64,000 nucleotides of DNA from Flaccisagitta enflata (GCA_965153355.1 OZ231126.1:2170001-2234000), one strand, 5' to 3'. Positions 1 to 10,499 are shown, numbered from the stretch's first letter. Notes: a model not told the origin generated them from the sequence alone. Numbers and translations are program-made.

Positions 1-30
1 AAGGGATGCATATGGCACGCCCCTTTCTAA

Positions 31-1130
31 TTGAGGCAAGTAGGAAAAAATTCCACAGCATTGTGACACGTCTTATGTGACCAAGTACACTTTGGGGTAC
101 ATCACCATGCTTGAGAAAAAAAAATTCTGTTGGGATTTTTAGGAGAAAATGCCGTAAAATGCCGTAAAAAGCCGTTAAAATAGCAATTTTGACGAATTTG
201 TTGGTTTAAACTCAGTCAAAAATAATGGCTCTTGTCAGCAATAGGTCAAACAATATCTGTATCACATTAAGACGCATTCATGCAAAGATTCAAGCGATGA
301 CGTCATTATTGTACTTCATTTTATGTTGTAAAATGCCGTTAAAAGTGCGTTTGTGCCAAATCATCTGTTTTTATCCTCAAATTAGGCAACATTCATATGC
401 AAACTGACAGTAAATATGTATTGTGGCCTAGGACAAGAAATGTAAGAAGCTTAATACAAATCAAAGATATTCGGGCTTCTTAAAATACCGTAAAAGGTCG
501 CAAATTGCCGTAAAATGGCGTTTTTGACAATTTATTAGGTTAATTTGCCCTCAAACTTATTTGCATAAATGTATTTTAGTGCCATTTCATCATAAAATGG
601 TCATCATCTGACAAGTGGAGCAGTTTTTTAGGCAAATTCATATAAAAAACTGCCAATTTTGAAATTTTACGGCAATTTTCCGCCTATTACAGCTTTGCAA
701 TGTGACTGAATTTTTGTGTTCTGTTTTGAAACTAAAAAACATGTGTGTTGCAGGCCTCGGTACCCATTTGCTATTAGTTGTCAAGTGAAAATCAGGCTTT
801 AAGAAAGGGTTGTGCAGGAAAAACGGTGGAAAAACGGCATACTACGGCATTTTACAGCATAAAATGACATCCAATGATGACGGCATCAATTGAACATGAG
901 CATTAGTGCCATATCTCCATTATTTAGCAAGAGCCGCTGGTTTTGAGCAAGTTTCACCCATCGTAATGATCAAAAATGTCATTCTTACGGGTTTTTACGG
1001 CATTTTACGGCATTTCCTTGTAAAATTCCCAACAGAATTTTTTGTTTTTAGCTTGGATGCATGCGTCTACATGTATAAAGCGCCCCTGAATAGGCGGCTA
1101 TGCTGTGGAATTTTTTCCTACCTACCTCAG
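31..1130. repeat. Foldback (inverted-repeat) element
   Basis: The ends are inverted copies of each other. TAGGAAAAAATTCCACAGCA at 41-60 reappears reverse-complemented at 1101-1120, and the stretch at about 109-175 is mirrored at about 985-1066. Both arms contain short tandem TGCCGTAAAA units. It sits in the intron after exon 16 and has no credible coding sequence. The type resembles a non-autonomous foldback or TIR element; no transposase is visible. Confidence 0.6.
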
Positions 1131-1146
1131 TTAAACAGGGGCGTGA

Positions 1147-1515
1147 TTGTCAGCGGTACCCGTTGCCCTGCTCTGTTGCTGTTTTAAGGTAGAGTGAGAA
1201 CAGGGCAGCGGCCCAAGAGGACCGATGTCTTGTAAAACACAGGGGTTTAATTAACATCCGTCCAGAAAAGAGGTAAAGGGGTTTTCGAGGGCCGTATCAT
1301 ACCTCAGAGTTGTCTGGGGGCTGGATTGACCGATCTTAGGAGAGTTGACTGGGATTCGAGCCTTTATGGTGGGATTTGGGTCATTAGGCTCGGGTTTGGG
1401 CCAAAAGGCTGGGATTTAAGCCTTGTGGCTGTAATTAAGCCTCAAGGCTAGAATTTTGGTCTCGAGGCTGGGGTTCGGGCCAACAGACTGGGATTTAGGC
1501 CAGCAGGCTGCCCAA
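1147..1515. repeat. Family C interspersed repeat copy
   Basis: Carries the family C hallmarks: a CAGCGGTACCCG stretch, the GGGCAGCGGCC box followed by the CTTGTAAAACACAGGGG subtype sequence, then a degenerate minisatellite of GGCTGGGATTTGGGCC units. Many copies occur elsewhere, for example at 29.5 kb and 36.9 kb. It abuts exon 16 on the downstream side. The 142-residue open frame on the plus strand here is antisense to the exon and not a gene. Confidence 0.6.
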
Positions 1516-1620
1516 TTTCATCACTGCCCCGACCCCTTCGTGTCACTACCCCTGTCCACCCTCAAGCGACTACTTATTGACCATGTATCTGACCTTGTTT
1601 TTTTGATGCCCAACCGTTAC

Positions 1621-1920
1621 CTTTTGCATAAAATGGACAAATTCCGTGACAATTTTGAGGACATCTTTGAATCGATTTTTGACACTTCCGCTGTCATCGA
1701 GGATGAAGACCACATCGACTTGAACATGTCTGCACTCCGACGATCTTCTGCAGTGATGCCCGTCAGACTCCAATTCAAATCCACGTCGACATTTGCAATA
1801 ATGATGATCGGAATCTTGCTGCACGCAAATGTGTTGACATCCCCCATTTTCCTCGTTGAAACGGCAGCTTTTAGGCTTTTCTGAACACGCGAGATCAGCG
1901 CGAATTTTCTCGTTGAAGAA
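1621..1920 (-). CDS. Exon 16: EGF4 and first part of VWA5
   Basis: 100 codons, phase 0 to phase 0, residues 1015-1114 of the model. It opens with FFNEKIRADLAC, the same module start as exons 5, 9 and 12. It then carries the six-cysteine EGF pattern ending CKCRRGFELESDGHHC, and then VDVVFILDDSGSV, the first VWA strand with the DxSxS MIDAS motif. The acceptor is TCATTCATAG and the donor is GTAACGG. The equivalent of exons 10 and 11 must lie beyond the left edge, as nothing between 1 and 1620 resembles them. Confidence 0.88.
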
Positions 1921-2139
1921 CTATGAATGAAAGTAAAAGAATGGATGGAAGGATGAAGATTTCATGAAACCTTTTATATGAAATTTGGACAACGTAACTA
2001 CTCAAAACTGCCTTAAAAGGATGAGAGAGAGCTCCCATCAGTAAGAAAAATCCATGATTTTCCGCTATTTGTGTAATGTGAGTAATGTAACATGATAATT
2101 TCTTGCAGGCTTCCTTTTTTGCAGGTGTCTCTTAAAACC

Positions 2140-2341
2140 CACCAAATCTATGTCGGCTGGTCCGTCGGTTTGTTGGTCAGTCTGCCCATAACACTTCGCG
2201 TTTTTGGCGTTCACGGACGGTCTTCGCATTGCCACCTAGACCCAAATGCTTTGTTGACCTTTTTATTATCACTGTCGAGTGTCCACTGCCCAATCCCCAC
2301 CTGCACGCAACTCGAGTGGCCGTGTATCCGGCCTTGTTTTC
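2140..2341 (-). repeat. Family B interspersed repeat copy
   Basis: Contains the GGTCCGTCGGTTTGTTGGTC tract, the spacer GCGTTTTTGGCG, and the characteristic end GGCCGTGTATCCGGCCTTG shared with copies at 14.3, 23.46 and 24.6 kb. It lies in the intron between exons 15 and 16. No coding potential. Confidence 0.55.
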
Positions 2342-2790
2342 AATGCATAAAAATTTTTCATAATAATCTCAGAATGCTTATTTCAGTACAAAGATTGATT
2401 GGCACTTTTTGTCTATCTCACAAGTTATGGATGTAGGGGACGCCACGTCCACCACATCCATGGACGTGGTAAAAGTCGGTCTTGAAAAACAAGTCGGTCT
2501 TGAATTAGGAGTGTTTCTAAGTTGAAAAATTGAATATTTTTTTGAAAAACAACTAAAATAAAAATTCAACTGAGTTTGTTTGAAACATTTCAAAAAACCT
2601 TTAAACGGAAGATTATCATTCATGAATGATGCCAAAAGTAAAAACTATACAATTTTTTTGACAGTGTAAACTTTTTACTAAAGTTGGTATAAATACTAGA
2701 CGGAGCTCCCCTACATCCATGTTCACAACCCGTGTGTATCTTTTTTTCAAAAAAAAAAAAAAAAAAAGAATGAGATTCTGTGTCATGTAC

Positions 2791-3013
2791 CTTTTCAATT
2801 TTCCTTATTTCCTTGTAGTTGTCGATGTTGAGAACTCTGCTGCGGTTCCCGGTAATTGTGTTCAATTCCATCAAGTCAACTTTGCCCCCAACTCCGATAC
2901 CCCAAACTTCTCTCCTGTTGCGTAGGGCCGCTGCCCTGCCGGCCAATTTCGGTACATACGTCTCCGTACATTGTCCATCCGTGACTACGATCGCGTATTT
3001 TCGCGCATTTTTC
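2791..3013 (-). CDS. Exon 15: C-terminal third of VWA4
   Basis: 223 nt, entering in phase 2 and leaving in phase 0, residues 940-1014. It begins KNARKYAIVVTDG, with the TDG aspartate of the MIDAS, continues to the conserved EVWGIGVGG strand, and ends at RVLNIDNYKEI and a charged helix. Acceptor GTAAATCAG, donor GTACATG. Paralogous to exons 4, 8 and 11. The intron before it is about 4 kb (3014-7040), the longest between VWA4 exons, because of the 3.4-5.2 kb repeat. Confidence 0.9.
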
Positions 3014-3157
3014 CTGATTTACATTTCAGAAATTAGGAATTGCTTGATAAGAGCATGGATTACGTCAAGATATCAAAATCTTAAAGTGAAATTAACAGAC
3101 GATGTAACAATTTATTTCCTCCTGGTAGGTATTACCATCTAGTAAAAAAAAAGCAAG

Positions 3158-3305
3158 GCCGGATACACGGCAATACAGTCGCGGACGGTTGGGCAGGAGC
3201 AGTGGCGCGAAAACTGCTCGGAATTTAGAAATGTTACGGGACGGACCGACCGACGGACCGACCAACCGACACGGCAAGGTGTAGAGTCGCGTGTCCGCGA
3301 CTAAA
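3158..3305 (+). repeat. Family B interspersed repeat copy (short form)
   Basis: Starts AAGGCCGGATACACGG, has the GGGCAGGAGCAGTG and CGACCGACGGACCGACC tracts, and ends with a small hairpin, TCGCG-tgtc-CGCGA, followed by CTAAAA. The same ends recur at 5.2, 14.1, 24.0, 60.5, 62.2 and 63.8 kb. Non-coding. Confidence 0.65.
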
Positions 3306-3489
3306 AAGAAAAAGAAAAAGAAAATCAACCAACCTAAGAACAGGCAAAAACCTGGGAGGATTGCCGCTTTTGAACAAACTAAGTTATAACAACCAAACTG
3401 GCAAAAAACAAGGCCAACACCTATAAGTCGCGTGCAGGACAAAAATAACTGAACTGACCTGACTCCTTATTGTATCTTTTTATTGAAAA

Positions 3490-4530
3490 TCAGACTTAAA
3501 CCAGACCCAAACCAGACCCAAACCAGACTCAAACCAGACTCAAACCAGACTCAAACCAGACTCAAACCAGACTCAAACCAGAACTAAACCAGACCTAAAC
3601 CAGACCAAAACCAGACCAAAACCAGACCAAAACCAGACCTAAACCAGACCTAAACCAGACCTAAACCAGACATAAACCAGACCTAAACCAGACCTAAACC
3701 AGACATGAACCAGACTTAAACCAGACTTAAACCAGACTTAAACCAGACTTAAACCAGACTTAAACCAGACTTAAACCAGACTTAAACCAGACTCAAGCCA
3801 GACTCAAGCCAGACTCAAGCCAGACTCAATCCTGACTTAAACCAGACCCAAACCAGACTCAAACCAGACACAAACCATTCATAAACCATACATAAACCAT
3901 ACTTAAACCATACTTAAACCAGACTTAAACCAGACTTAAACCGGAATTAAACCAGAATTAAACCAGAATTAAACCAGACTTAAACCAGACTTAAACCAGA
4001 CTTAAACCAGACTTAAACCAGACCCAAACCAGACCCAAACCAGCAGACTTAAACCAGCAGACTTAAACCAGCAGACCTAAACCAGCAGACTTAAACCAGC
4101 AGACTTAAACCAGCAGACTTAAACCAGCAGACCTAAACCAGCAGACTTAAACCAGCAGACTTAAACCAGCAGACTTAAACCAGCAGACTTAAACCAGCAG
4201 ACTTAAACCAGCCAACTTAAACCAGCCGAATTAAACCAGCAGACTTAAACCAGCAGATTTAAACCAGCGGATTTAAACCAGCCAACCTAAACCAGCCAAC
4301 CTAATTCAGCAGACTTAAACCAGTAGGCTTAAACCAACAGACTTAAACCAGCAGACTTGAACCAGTGGACTTGAACCAGCAGACTTAAACCAGCAGACCT
4401 AAACCAGCAGACTTAAACCAGCAGACATAAACCAGCAGACTTAAACCAGCAGACTTAAACCAGCAGACTTAAACCAGCAGACTTAAACCAGCAGACTTAA
4501 ACCAGCAGACTTAAACCAGCAGATTTGAAA
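3490..4530 (+). repeat. Short-period satellite (11-mer then 14-mer)
   Basis: From 3490 to about 4040 the unit is about 11 bp (AAACCAGACTT with C/T variants). From about 4040 to 4525 it changes to a 14-bp unit (AAACCAGCAGACTT), as if three bases (GCA) had been gained in one unit and the new unit amplified. Runs of identical variants are clustered, as expected from slippage or unequal exchange. No spacers are present, so it is not a CRISPR array. Confidence 0.9.
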
Positions 4531-4599
4531 TGCCACATATGACCAAAACATCCCAAAAAACAAAAATGACCAAAACATACCAAAAAACCTTAATGACCA

Positions 4600-5135
4600 A
4601 GTAATAAAAACAAAAAAACAAAAAACAAAAAACAAAAAACAAAAAACAAAAAACAAAAAACCCAAAAACCCAAAACCAAAAAATCAAAAAACCAAAAAAA
4701 CCAAAAAACCAAAAAACCAAAAACCAAAAATGACTAAAAGCAACTAGAAATGACCAAAAGCTACCAAAAATGACCAAAAATTACAAAATAATGACTCAAA
4801 ATAACTCCAGACGACCCAAATTGACCAAAAACAACGCAATAAAGCAAAGTGTTACTAAAAACTACAAAAGCCAAAAATAACTTAGAATGACTGAGAATGA
4901 CTGAGAATGACTTAGAATGACTTAGAATGACTTAGAATGACTTATGATAACTTAGAATGACTAAGAATGATTTAAAATGACTCATAATAACATAAAATGA
5001 CAAAAATGACAAAAAATGACAAAATGACTTAAGTGACTAAAATTAACTGAAAATGACTGAAAATGACTTAAAATGACATAAAATGACTTAAAACATCAAA
5101 TACCCTAAAATGACGTAAAATGACAAAAAAAAGCT
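4600..5135 (+). repeat. A-rich simple arrays and TGACTTAGAA repeats
   Basis: Poly(AAAAACC/AAAAACA) from about 4605 to 4730, then irregular units of about 10 bp of the form AATGACTTAG to 5120. The second type matches the interiors of the family B elements at 61.97-62.06 kb and 63.58-63.73 kb. The phenylalanine-rich open frames on the minus strand are translation of this tract. Confidence 0.8.
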
Positions 5136-5324
5136 AAGTGTTACAGACGGACCGACCGACGGACCAACCGACAGAGCGGGTTATAGAGTCGCGTGCACAC
5201 GACTAAAAAGAATGGGGTCAGCAGCTTGATATGTTTAGGAATTTGATGCTTGTTATAAGATTAAAAATCTTTTTTTTTTAGAAGATAGGAAAGCAGGTCA
5301 ATGGTTAGAAGAAATCCATGGTCA

Positions 5325-5520
5325 ACTCTATACCAGTAAAGGCGACTATCGCCGTTAGGAAAAAAGTCAAAAGCATTGGCCACTATCCACCAAGCTTTTG
5401 TGTTCAGTCATTGTAAATTTCTTTATTTGTTATTTGTAATCAAGAGCAATTGTGTGTAATGATTGCATTAAAAATCAGAGAAAAATATGATTGAGCCAAA
5501 TGAGCTACATGAGCGGACAT
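5325..5520 (+). repeat. Interspersed repeat, one of two copies
   Basis: Closely similar to 26680-26880 in the same orientation: both read GGCGACTATCGCCGTTAGG or a near variant, then AAAAAAGTC, CACCAAGCTTTTGT and AATTGT. The two copies lie in different positions relative to the VWA/EGF gene (one in an intron, one just upstream of exon 1). The rest of 5520-5990 is AT-rich with no recognised feature. Confidence 0.6.
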
Positions 5521-5999
5521 ACTCAGAATCACTCACACAGATGACCAGCTATGCTCACTCACATTCTTTCTTAGATTTGCATGCTCAGACATGTATCAAA
5601 ATATTTTTTCATCTATCATATTTAGAATCAGAAAAAAATACTGAGCTAAATGAGTTTCATGAGCTAGAATACTTAAAGACACCCTCACAGATGAGCAGCT
5701 GTGCTCATAAACATGTTTTTTTCGTATTTGCATGCTCGAACAAACATCAATACACTCTTTTATTGATCCTACTTAAATTCAGAAAAAATATAAAAAAATT
5801 CAATAAAGATTTTGCGTAAAAAAAAAAATCTTCAAAAAAAATCATAACTCAAAAGATATTTGTCCCACTCGAGTGCACTCGTAGAGCACTCTTCTTGGCA
5901 CCAAATGAAAGAGAATCATCAAATTTCCTTGCCCTATTAATTTCATCAGAGGCCACATTTGGTCTAACAAGAGCCGGAATCTCATAAGAAAATGAAAAC

Positions 6000-6785
6000 C
6001 GTGCGGTCAGGATTCTGGTCAGAGAGAATCTTAATTTTAAGGGTTTTGAAAAAAAAAAGATGGACACATCACAGTTTTTTGCACAGGGGACCTAAAAAGG
6101 CTGTAGAACACGATTTTGATATTCATTTTGACCTAACTTGAGCCAAAAAAATTAGAAACGGTTTTTTATGTAAAAAATTGTGTTTTTTGCTATCAAAACA
6201 CTATCTGTTCCATATTTTTGGGTAAATTCTGACTGATATTGATGTATGTTGATCATTTGCACTGTGCTAATTCAATTTTTGGTGTTTCTACACAATTTTT
6301 GCTCTTTTTGAAAGTTTGCACTTGATCTCATTTGCATATTGCGGTTTCGCGTTTTTTGCCTATAACATGCATGTTTTCTGAGTACATCAATGAAATTCAT
6401 ACTGATACTGTTCCAAAACATCAGTTTTAGAATTTTTTGATTTTGGGTCATTTTTTCATTTTTGAGGATTCTAATGCAATTTTTAAACCTCGCAGACCTA
6501 TTCAAAATCGTTCTAGGTTCACTCAAGTATCAATTGCTATTGGTACTTTAAGTTTCTGTTAAAAAAAAGTCTGAAATGTTTTATTTTACACCATTTTTTA
6601 AAGAAAAATAACTGTTTTTAGCACAAAAAAACGTTTCTAATTTTTTTGGCTCAAGCTAGGTCAAAATGAATATCAGAATCATGTTCTACAGCCTTTTTAG
6701 GTCCTCTGTGCAAAAATCTGTGAGGTGTCCATTTTTTTTTATTTTCTTTAAGCTTTTTGCAACTGGGAATCCTGACTGCGTGTTT
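6000..6785. repeat. Foldback element
   Basis: The arms at about 6000-6180 and 6630-6785 are inverted copies. For example, CCTAAAAAGGCTGTAGAACA near 6090 is mirrored by TGTTCTACAGCCTTTTTAGG near 6682, and the outer GTGCGGTCAGGATTC by GAATCCTGACTGCG. The loop of about 450 bp is AT-rich and non-coding. It lies in the intron between exons 14 and 15. Confidence 0.75.
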
Positions 6786-7040
6786 CTCTAGAATTTGTCA
6801 ACAAGTGACGCGGGGTCACATATTGTTGCAGACAGGTGGGTAGGGGCATTCATCCCCTATCCACACCAAACACACAACCCCAACACTCACACAAGCTTTT
6901 TTTTTTTTTTGAAATGTTCATTTCATTTTAAATAGTTGGCATTTCTAAAGAAATGAGCAAGAATGCAGTGCACACATCGTAATCAACGCATTGTGTTCCA
7001 AATAACGATGGATTCTTTTGCTCGATTTGAAAAAGTTTAC

Positions 7041-7261
7041 CTGTTATTTCTCTCAAAATACTTGTTCGCTTCGTGGAGGGCTTTTGCAGTGTTGGTGGTT
7101 TTTCCATTCAGTCGGTGAATTCTCTCTAATTTTTGTACTAAAATGTCGTAATTATCGGAATTGCTCAAGTCAGATTCGGCAAATGTCAACTCTTTTCTGA
7201 ATTTGGTGTTAAATTGGATGATCGCCAAACGAATTTCTTTGGGAGAAAATTTAACTCCCAT
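7041..7261 (-). CDS. Exon 14: middle third of VWA4
   Basis: 221 nt, phase 0 to phase 2, residues 867-939. It contains the VWA strand IRLAIIQFNTKF, the TFAESDL segment and TTNTAKALHEANKYF, whose Thr is the expected MIDAS threonine. Acceptor CTTTATCAG, donor GTAAACT. Paralogous to exons 3, 7 and 10 (218, 212 and 215 nt). Confidence 0.92.
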
Positions 7262-7632
7262 CTGATAAAGACAAAATATGATTAAAAAGAAGTGAATGAA
7301 AGTGAGAAAGAATCAGTTGGTTTGTAAAACATGATACTGAAAGATGGAGGTATTCTTGCTCTCGATTTGGGGGCCATGGAAACCCCCCCAATTACGGGCC
7401 GTTTCCACGGACCAAAGTGGTGACTGACAAAGAAAGTTTCAGTGGCAACTTTCAAAAACAACATGGGTGGGCACTTCCCGTTACCACGGTCCGTAACCAC
7501 GGCTGTTGTTTGATGGCGTGGCCACTTATGGTCAACACTTGATGCTCCTTCTTCTCCCCCTCCTCCTCCTCCTCCTCCTCCTCCTCCTCCTCCTCTTCCT
7601 CCTCCACCACCACCTCCTCCACGGAACTACCA

Positions 7633-7636
<4 letters not shown>

Positions 7637-7703
<67 letters not shown>
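7637..7703. repeat. (CT)n microsatellite
   Basis: Uninterrupted CT dinucleotide tract. Arg/Glu and Ser/Leu open frames over it are artefacts. Confidence 0.97.
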
Positions 7704-7707
<4 letters not shown>

Positions 7708-7836
7708 ATTTTTTAATCAATACTATTTTTTGTTGCGGACTCTATGAGAGGCTTTGTCCATCCGTCCATTGGTCCATCCTTTGGTCTGCCACGCTTGTTT
7801 TGAAAACGCGAAAAACGCGAATTTATGATACTGCAG

Positions 7837-7837
<1 letters not shown>

Positions 7838-7915
<78 letters not shown>
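7838..7915. repeat. (GT)n microsatellite
   Basis: About 39 uninterrupted GT units. The Cys/Val and Thr/His frames are artefacts of the repeat. Confidence 0.97.
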
Positions 7916-7916
<1 letters not shown>

Positions 7917-8160
7917 CTAATTTTCCATTCACGCGCACTCAATATCACTGTTTCTTAGGCAGGGTCCACGATGACGATTTCCACATAACTCCTGCTCCAA
8001 GCACTTTTCAAGTTCCTATGGTACAATTAGAGTCATGACTACTCGCAAAATCGATTCTGACAAGATTTTGGCAGAACGTCGATGTGATATGTACAGGGAA
8101 TTTGAGGCAAAAAATGCCATTTTTTTTTCAACTTTTTTTGAAAGCTCTTTGGGCGCGAAT

Positions 8161-8162
<2 letters not shown>

Positions 8163-8213
<51 letters not shown>

Positions 8214-8215
8214 TG

Positions 8216-8275
<60 letters not shown>

Positions 8276-8302
8276 TGCATGTGTGTGTGTGTGTGTGTGT
8301 GG
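8163..8302. repeat. Compound (GT)n / (GTGC)n microsatellite
   Basis: Two GT tracts, each followed by GTGCGTGCGTGC units and GCATGT. The whole GT-then-GTGC block is duplicated in tandem, suggesting a block duplication rather than simple slippage. Confidence 0.95.
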
Positions 8303-8458
8303 GAGAGGGCGTGTTTTTAGTATAAACAACAAACTCGATAATTCAAACACGTTAACCACGTTTTCAGTTTCAGTTTTATGAAAAATGAACCAAAAAAAAA
8401 AAAAAAAAAAAAAAAACCAAACAAATGAATAAACGTAAGAATAGGAAGTTGCTCTGGT

Positions 8459-8540
8459 GTCATAACGTGGCGTCATGACGTGGCGCAATGGCGTGGCGTA
8501 ATGGCGTGACGTAATGGCGTGGCGTAATGGCGTGGCGTTG
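8459..8540. repeat. Short minisatellite, unit about 11 bp
   Basis: Tandem GTGGCGTAATG-type units with C/T and A/G variants (GACGTGGCGTCAT, GGCGTGGCGTAAT). Related GGCGTGGCC sequence occurs at 7513, near the other side of the same repeat block. Confidence 0.8.
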
Positions 8541-8715
8541 CTACGGACTGTTGGTCAGCAAGTGTTGGCGGGTGTTGTTCAGCGTCCGTGGAAACTTAGC
8601 CATGAGACCCAAGTTTCCACGCCACGTATGTACGGCACGTAGCTAGTTCCGTATTTACTGGCTATTTATCGAGAGCAAGGCTACCAGGAAAGATGTAACA
8701 GATGCAAAAGAAGTA

Positions 8716-8850
8716 AGAGGTCAGCGGTACCCGTGCCCGTAGTCTATGATTTAGGTTGATGGGGAGCTGGGCAGCGGCTCCAAAGGAGGACAAAGTCCTG
8801 TAGAACACAGAGGGAATCTGTCCGTCCGTCCATCCGTCCATCTAACCTTA
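8716..8850. repeat. Family C fragment
   Basis: Contains CAGCGGTACCCGTG, GGGCAGCGGCTCC, and CCTGTAGAACACAGAGGG followed by CCGTCCGTCC. These are the end sequences shared with copies at 1.2 and 29.5 kb. It lies just downstream of exon 13. Confidence 0.6.
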
Positions 8851-8907
8851 CTGAAATAAAATTTCATTTACACAGGCGGGTCGGTTGAAGCTTCGTTTTG
8901 CATAAAC

Positions 8908-9108
8908 CTGTTGAATGAATCGGACAAAATGAACGACGATGGCGAGCTCATCTTGAAAGTCGTCATCATCGACGCTTAAGCTCGTGTCCAGGATGAAAAC
9001 CACGTCAGCACGAACATGGCCACAATGTTCCGACTTTTTGCAATGAAGTCCATCCTCAGTCAACTCAAATCCAAATTGCTCGTGACATCGGCACTTTGGC
9101 GGGGAACC
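8908..9108 (-). CDS. Exon 13: end of EGF3 and first part of VWA4
   Basis: 67 codons, phase 0 to 0, residues 800-866. It carries the last three EGF cysteines (KCRCHEQFGFELTEDGLHC), then HVRADVVFILDTSLSV with the DxSxS MIDAS, and ends FVRFIQQ at a GTTTATG donor. The acceptor is CCATTCACCAG. In exons 9 and 16 the matching module is one uninterrupted exon, so the intron before this exon (9109-9712) is specific to this module. Confidence 0.88.
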
Positions 9109-9712
9109 CTGGTGAATGGAAAAGGATTGCATGATCATCGGAAATTCCAAGATGCACTGCACTCGGGATCTCGAGCATTCGGTGAGTAAGTTATGTCTGC
9201 CCTATGGTACATACTACCAACAGTCAAACAAAACGACATGATATAATCATATAGTTAAGTAGTTTTTACACACAATGATATTGCTGAAGGTCAAAAAGAT
9301 TTTACTCATTGAAATCTGCTGCAGTCGTAAATATGAAATAAGAAATGATATTTTTTAGAAAAATAAAAAAAAAACATGATGCTTAAAAACACTTTATGAA
9401 AAATTATATCGAGATAATGATCTAATATTCATTTCTATAATCCTTTCAACACATGTTTTAACGCTTTATTAAATGATATAAAATGTTTATCTCTCTAAAA
9501 AAAGAACTGAATTTTTACTTGATCATTCCTATCCTTTGAATTTTTTTTACTACTGAATATTTTAAAGATTACAAATATTTTTTACTATCAGCGATATCAT
9601 TATATATTGAAATTACCCTACCACAGAATTATATCACGCTTAAGCAATATACACAACTATCGTTTTGTCTACTGACTGTCATCGTCAGTTTTGTGTTAAC
9701 TATTTCCCTTAC
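9109..9712 (-). repeat. Module-specific intron, mostly a candidate TIR element
   Basis: This phase-0 intron interrupts EGF3 between IE and GSPPK, a position with no intron in modules 2, 3 or 5. Its interior (about 9220-9685) is AT-rich and bounded by partly inverted ends: ACAGTCAAACAAAACGA at the left, and a right end whose complement reads ACAGTCAGTAGACAAAACGA. That suggests a transposon inside, or as the origin of, the intron. No clear target duplication at the splice sites was seen. Confidence 0.4.
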
Positions 9713-9808
9713 CTCTATGCAAATCTGTTGGCAGCCACCATTATCAACTTTGCAGGTTGGCGGTTCTGAAGTACAAATCACATCTTGACGGATTTTCGTG
9801 CTGAAGAA
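9713..9808 (-). CDS. Exon 12: first part of EGF3
   Basis: 32 codons, phase 0 to 0, residues 768-799. Begins FFSTKIRQDVIC, the standard module opening, and supplies the first EGF cysteines (TCKVDNGGCQQIC). Donor GTAAGG, acceptor TCTTTTTAG. It joins exon 13 in frame, and together they equal the single exon 9 in content. Confidence 0.88.
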
Positions 9809-10136
9809 CTAAAAAGACAAACAGCCGCACACGCAGGCAGCGATTGATAGTTTAGAGTAGTCAAAAATGAAAAAGGTTTCTTTTACCCATTTTTTGCGTT
9901 GCAATGTTCTTACGTACGATGTTAGGGGTTTTCGCATTGGGTAAATTTTCGGGATATCACATAGGGAATATCTTGGGAATATCGAGATAATGTCCCCAAT
10001 GCGAAAACCCCTTTTTGAGGGGGAGGGTAGCAATTGTGGTCATTGCACAAAATTCAACGTTAATTGGCCGTTTACCTATAATCTTAACACTGACCGCACA
10101 TGACAATGACAATGACAATAACAGGGACCAACTAAC

Positions 10137-10371
10137 CTCTTTCAATTCTCCAATCTTTTTGTAGTTGTCGATATTCAAAACTCTGTCTTCATTTCCACTT
10201 ATCAATTTCAATTCATTTTCATCAATTTTGTTTCCAACTCCGATGCTCCAAACTTGGCTTCCAGGTTGATCAGCCGAACCACGAAGCTGGGAGGAAATCT
10301 CATCCAAACCCGGACAACTGTCTGAACATTGTCCATCTGTCACCACAATCGTGTATCTGCGGGCATTTTTC
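10137..10371 (-). CDS. Exon 11: C-terminal third of VWA3
   Basis: 235 nt, phase 2 in and 0 out, residues 689-767. Begins KNARRYTIVVTDGQC (TDG MIDAS aspartate), then SQVWSIGVGNKID and DRVLNIDNYKKI. Acceptor CATCATAG, donor GTTAGTT. Paralogous to exons 4, 8 and 15. Confidence 0.92.
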
Positions 10372-10499
10372 CTATGATGCATTGCAAAGTAAGGCGATGT
10401 TTCGTAGTCAGTTACTCCTTATGGTTTATGGTTATTGATTAAAGAAATGTTTACACTTAAAAGATTTTTTGAAATGTGTGATACCAGACATAAAATAAG

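Larger units (their letters stand above)
3407..5207 (+). repeat. Large family B element with expanded tandem interior
   Basis: The first 28 bases (from AACAAGGCCAACACC) are identical to the start of the element at 63538. The end (TAGAGTCGCGTGC...CGACTAAAA) is the family B hairpin terminus. Between the ends lie three successive simple arrays: an 11-mer (AAACCAGACTT), a 14-mer (AAACCAGCAGACTT), then A-rich CCAAAAA and TGACTTAGAA units. The copies at 62 and 63.5 kb have the same ends and only the last type of array. It lies in the intron between exons 14 and 15. Confidence 0.65.
7345..8690. repeat. Intronic repeat block with several microsatellites (possible TIR element)
   Basis: The outer ends contain inverted TTGCTCTCGAT (about 7350) and ATCGAGAGCAAG (about 8668), and both sides carry GTTTCCACGG-type sequence, so this may be one element whose interior accumulated simple repeats. 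Inside are (CTC)n at 7557-7595, (CT)n at 7637-7703, (GT)n at 7838-7915, (GT/GC)n at 8163-8302 and an A-run at 8392-8417. Near 7728-7830 is a family B-like end (GTTGCGGACTCTATGAGAGG). The unity of the whole block is inference. Confidence 0.35.

Noticed and set aside
3158-3305. Helitron end (hairpin followed by CTAA)
   Set aside because: The hairpin directly abuts CTAAAA instead of lying about ten bases upstream, there is no TC start at the other end, and no Rep/helicase; the family B assignment is kept neutral.
3490-4530. CRISPR-like regular repeats
   Set aside because: Contiguous 11- or 14-bp units with no unique spacers, in a eukaryotic intron; it is a satellite.
7841-8488. Cys/Val- and Thr/His-rich frames
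   Set aside because: Translation of (GT)n and (AC)n tracts on the two strands.
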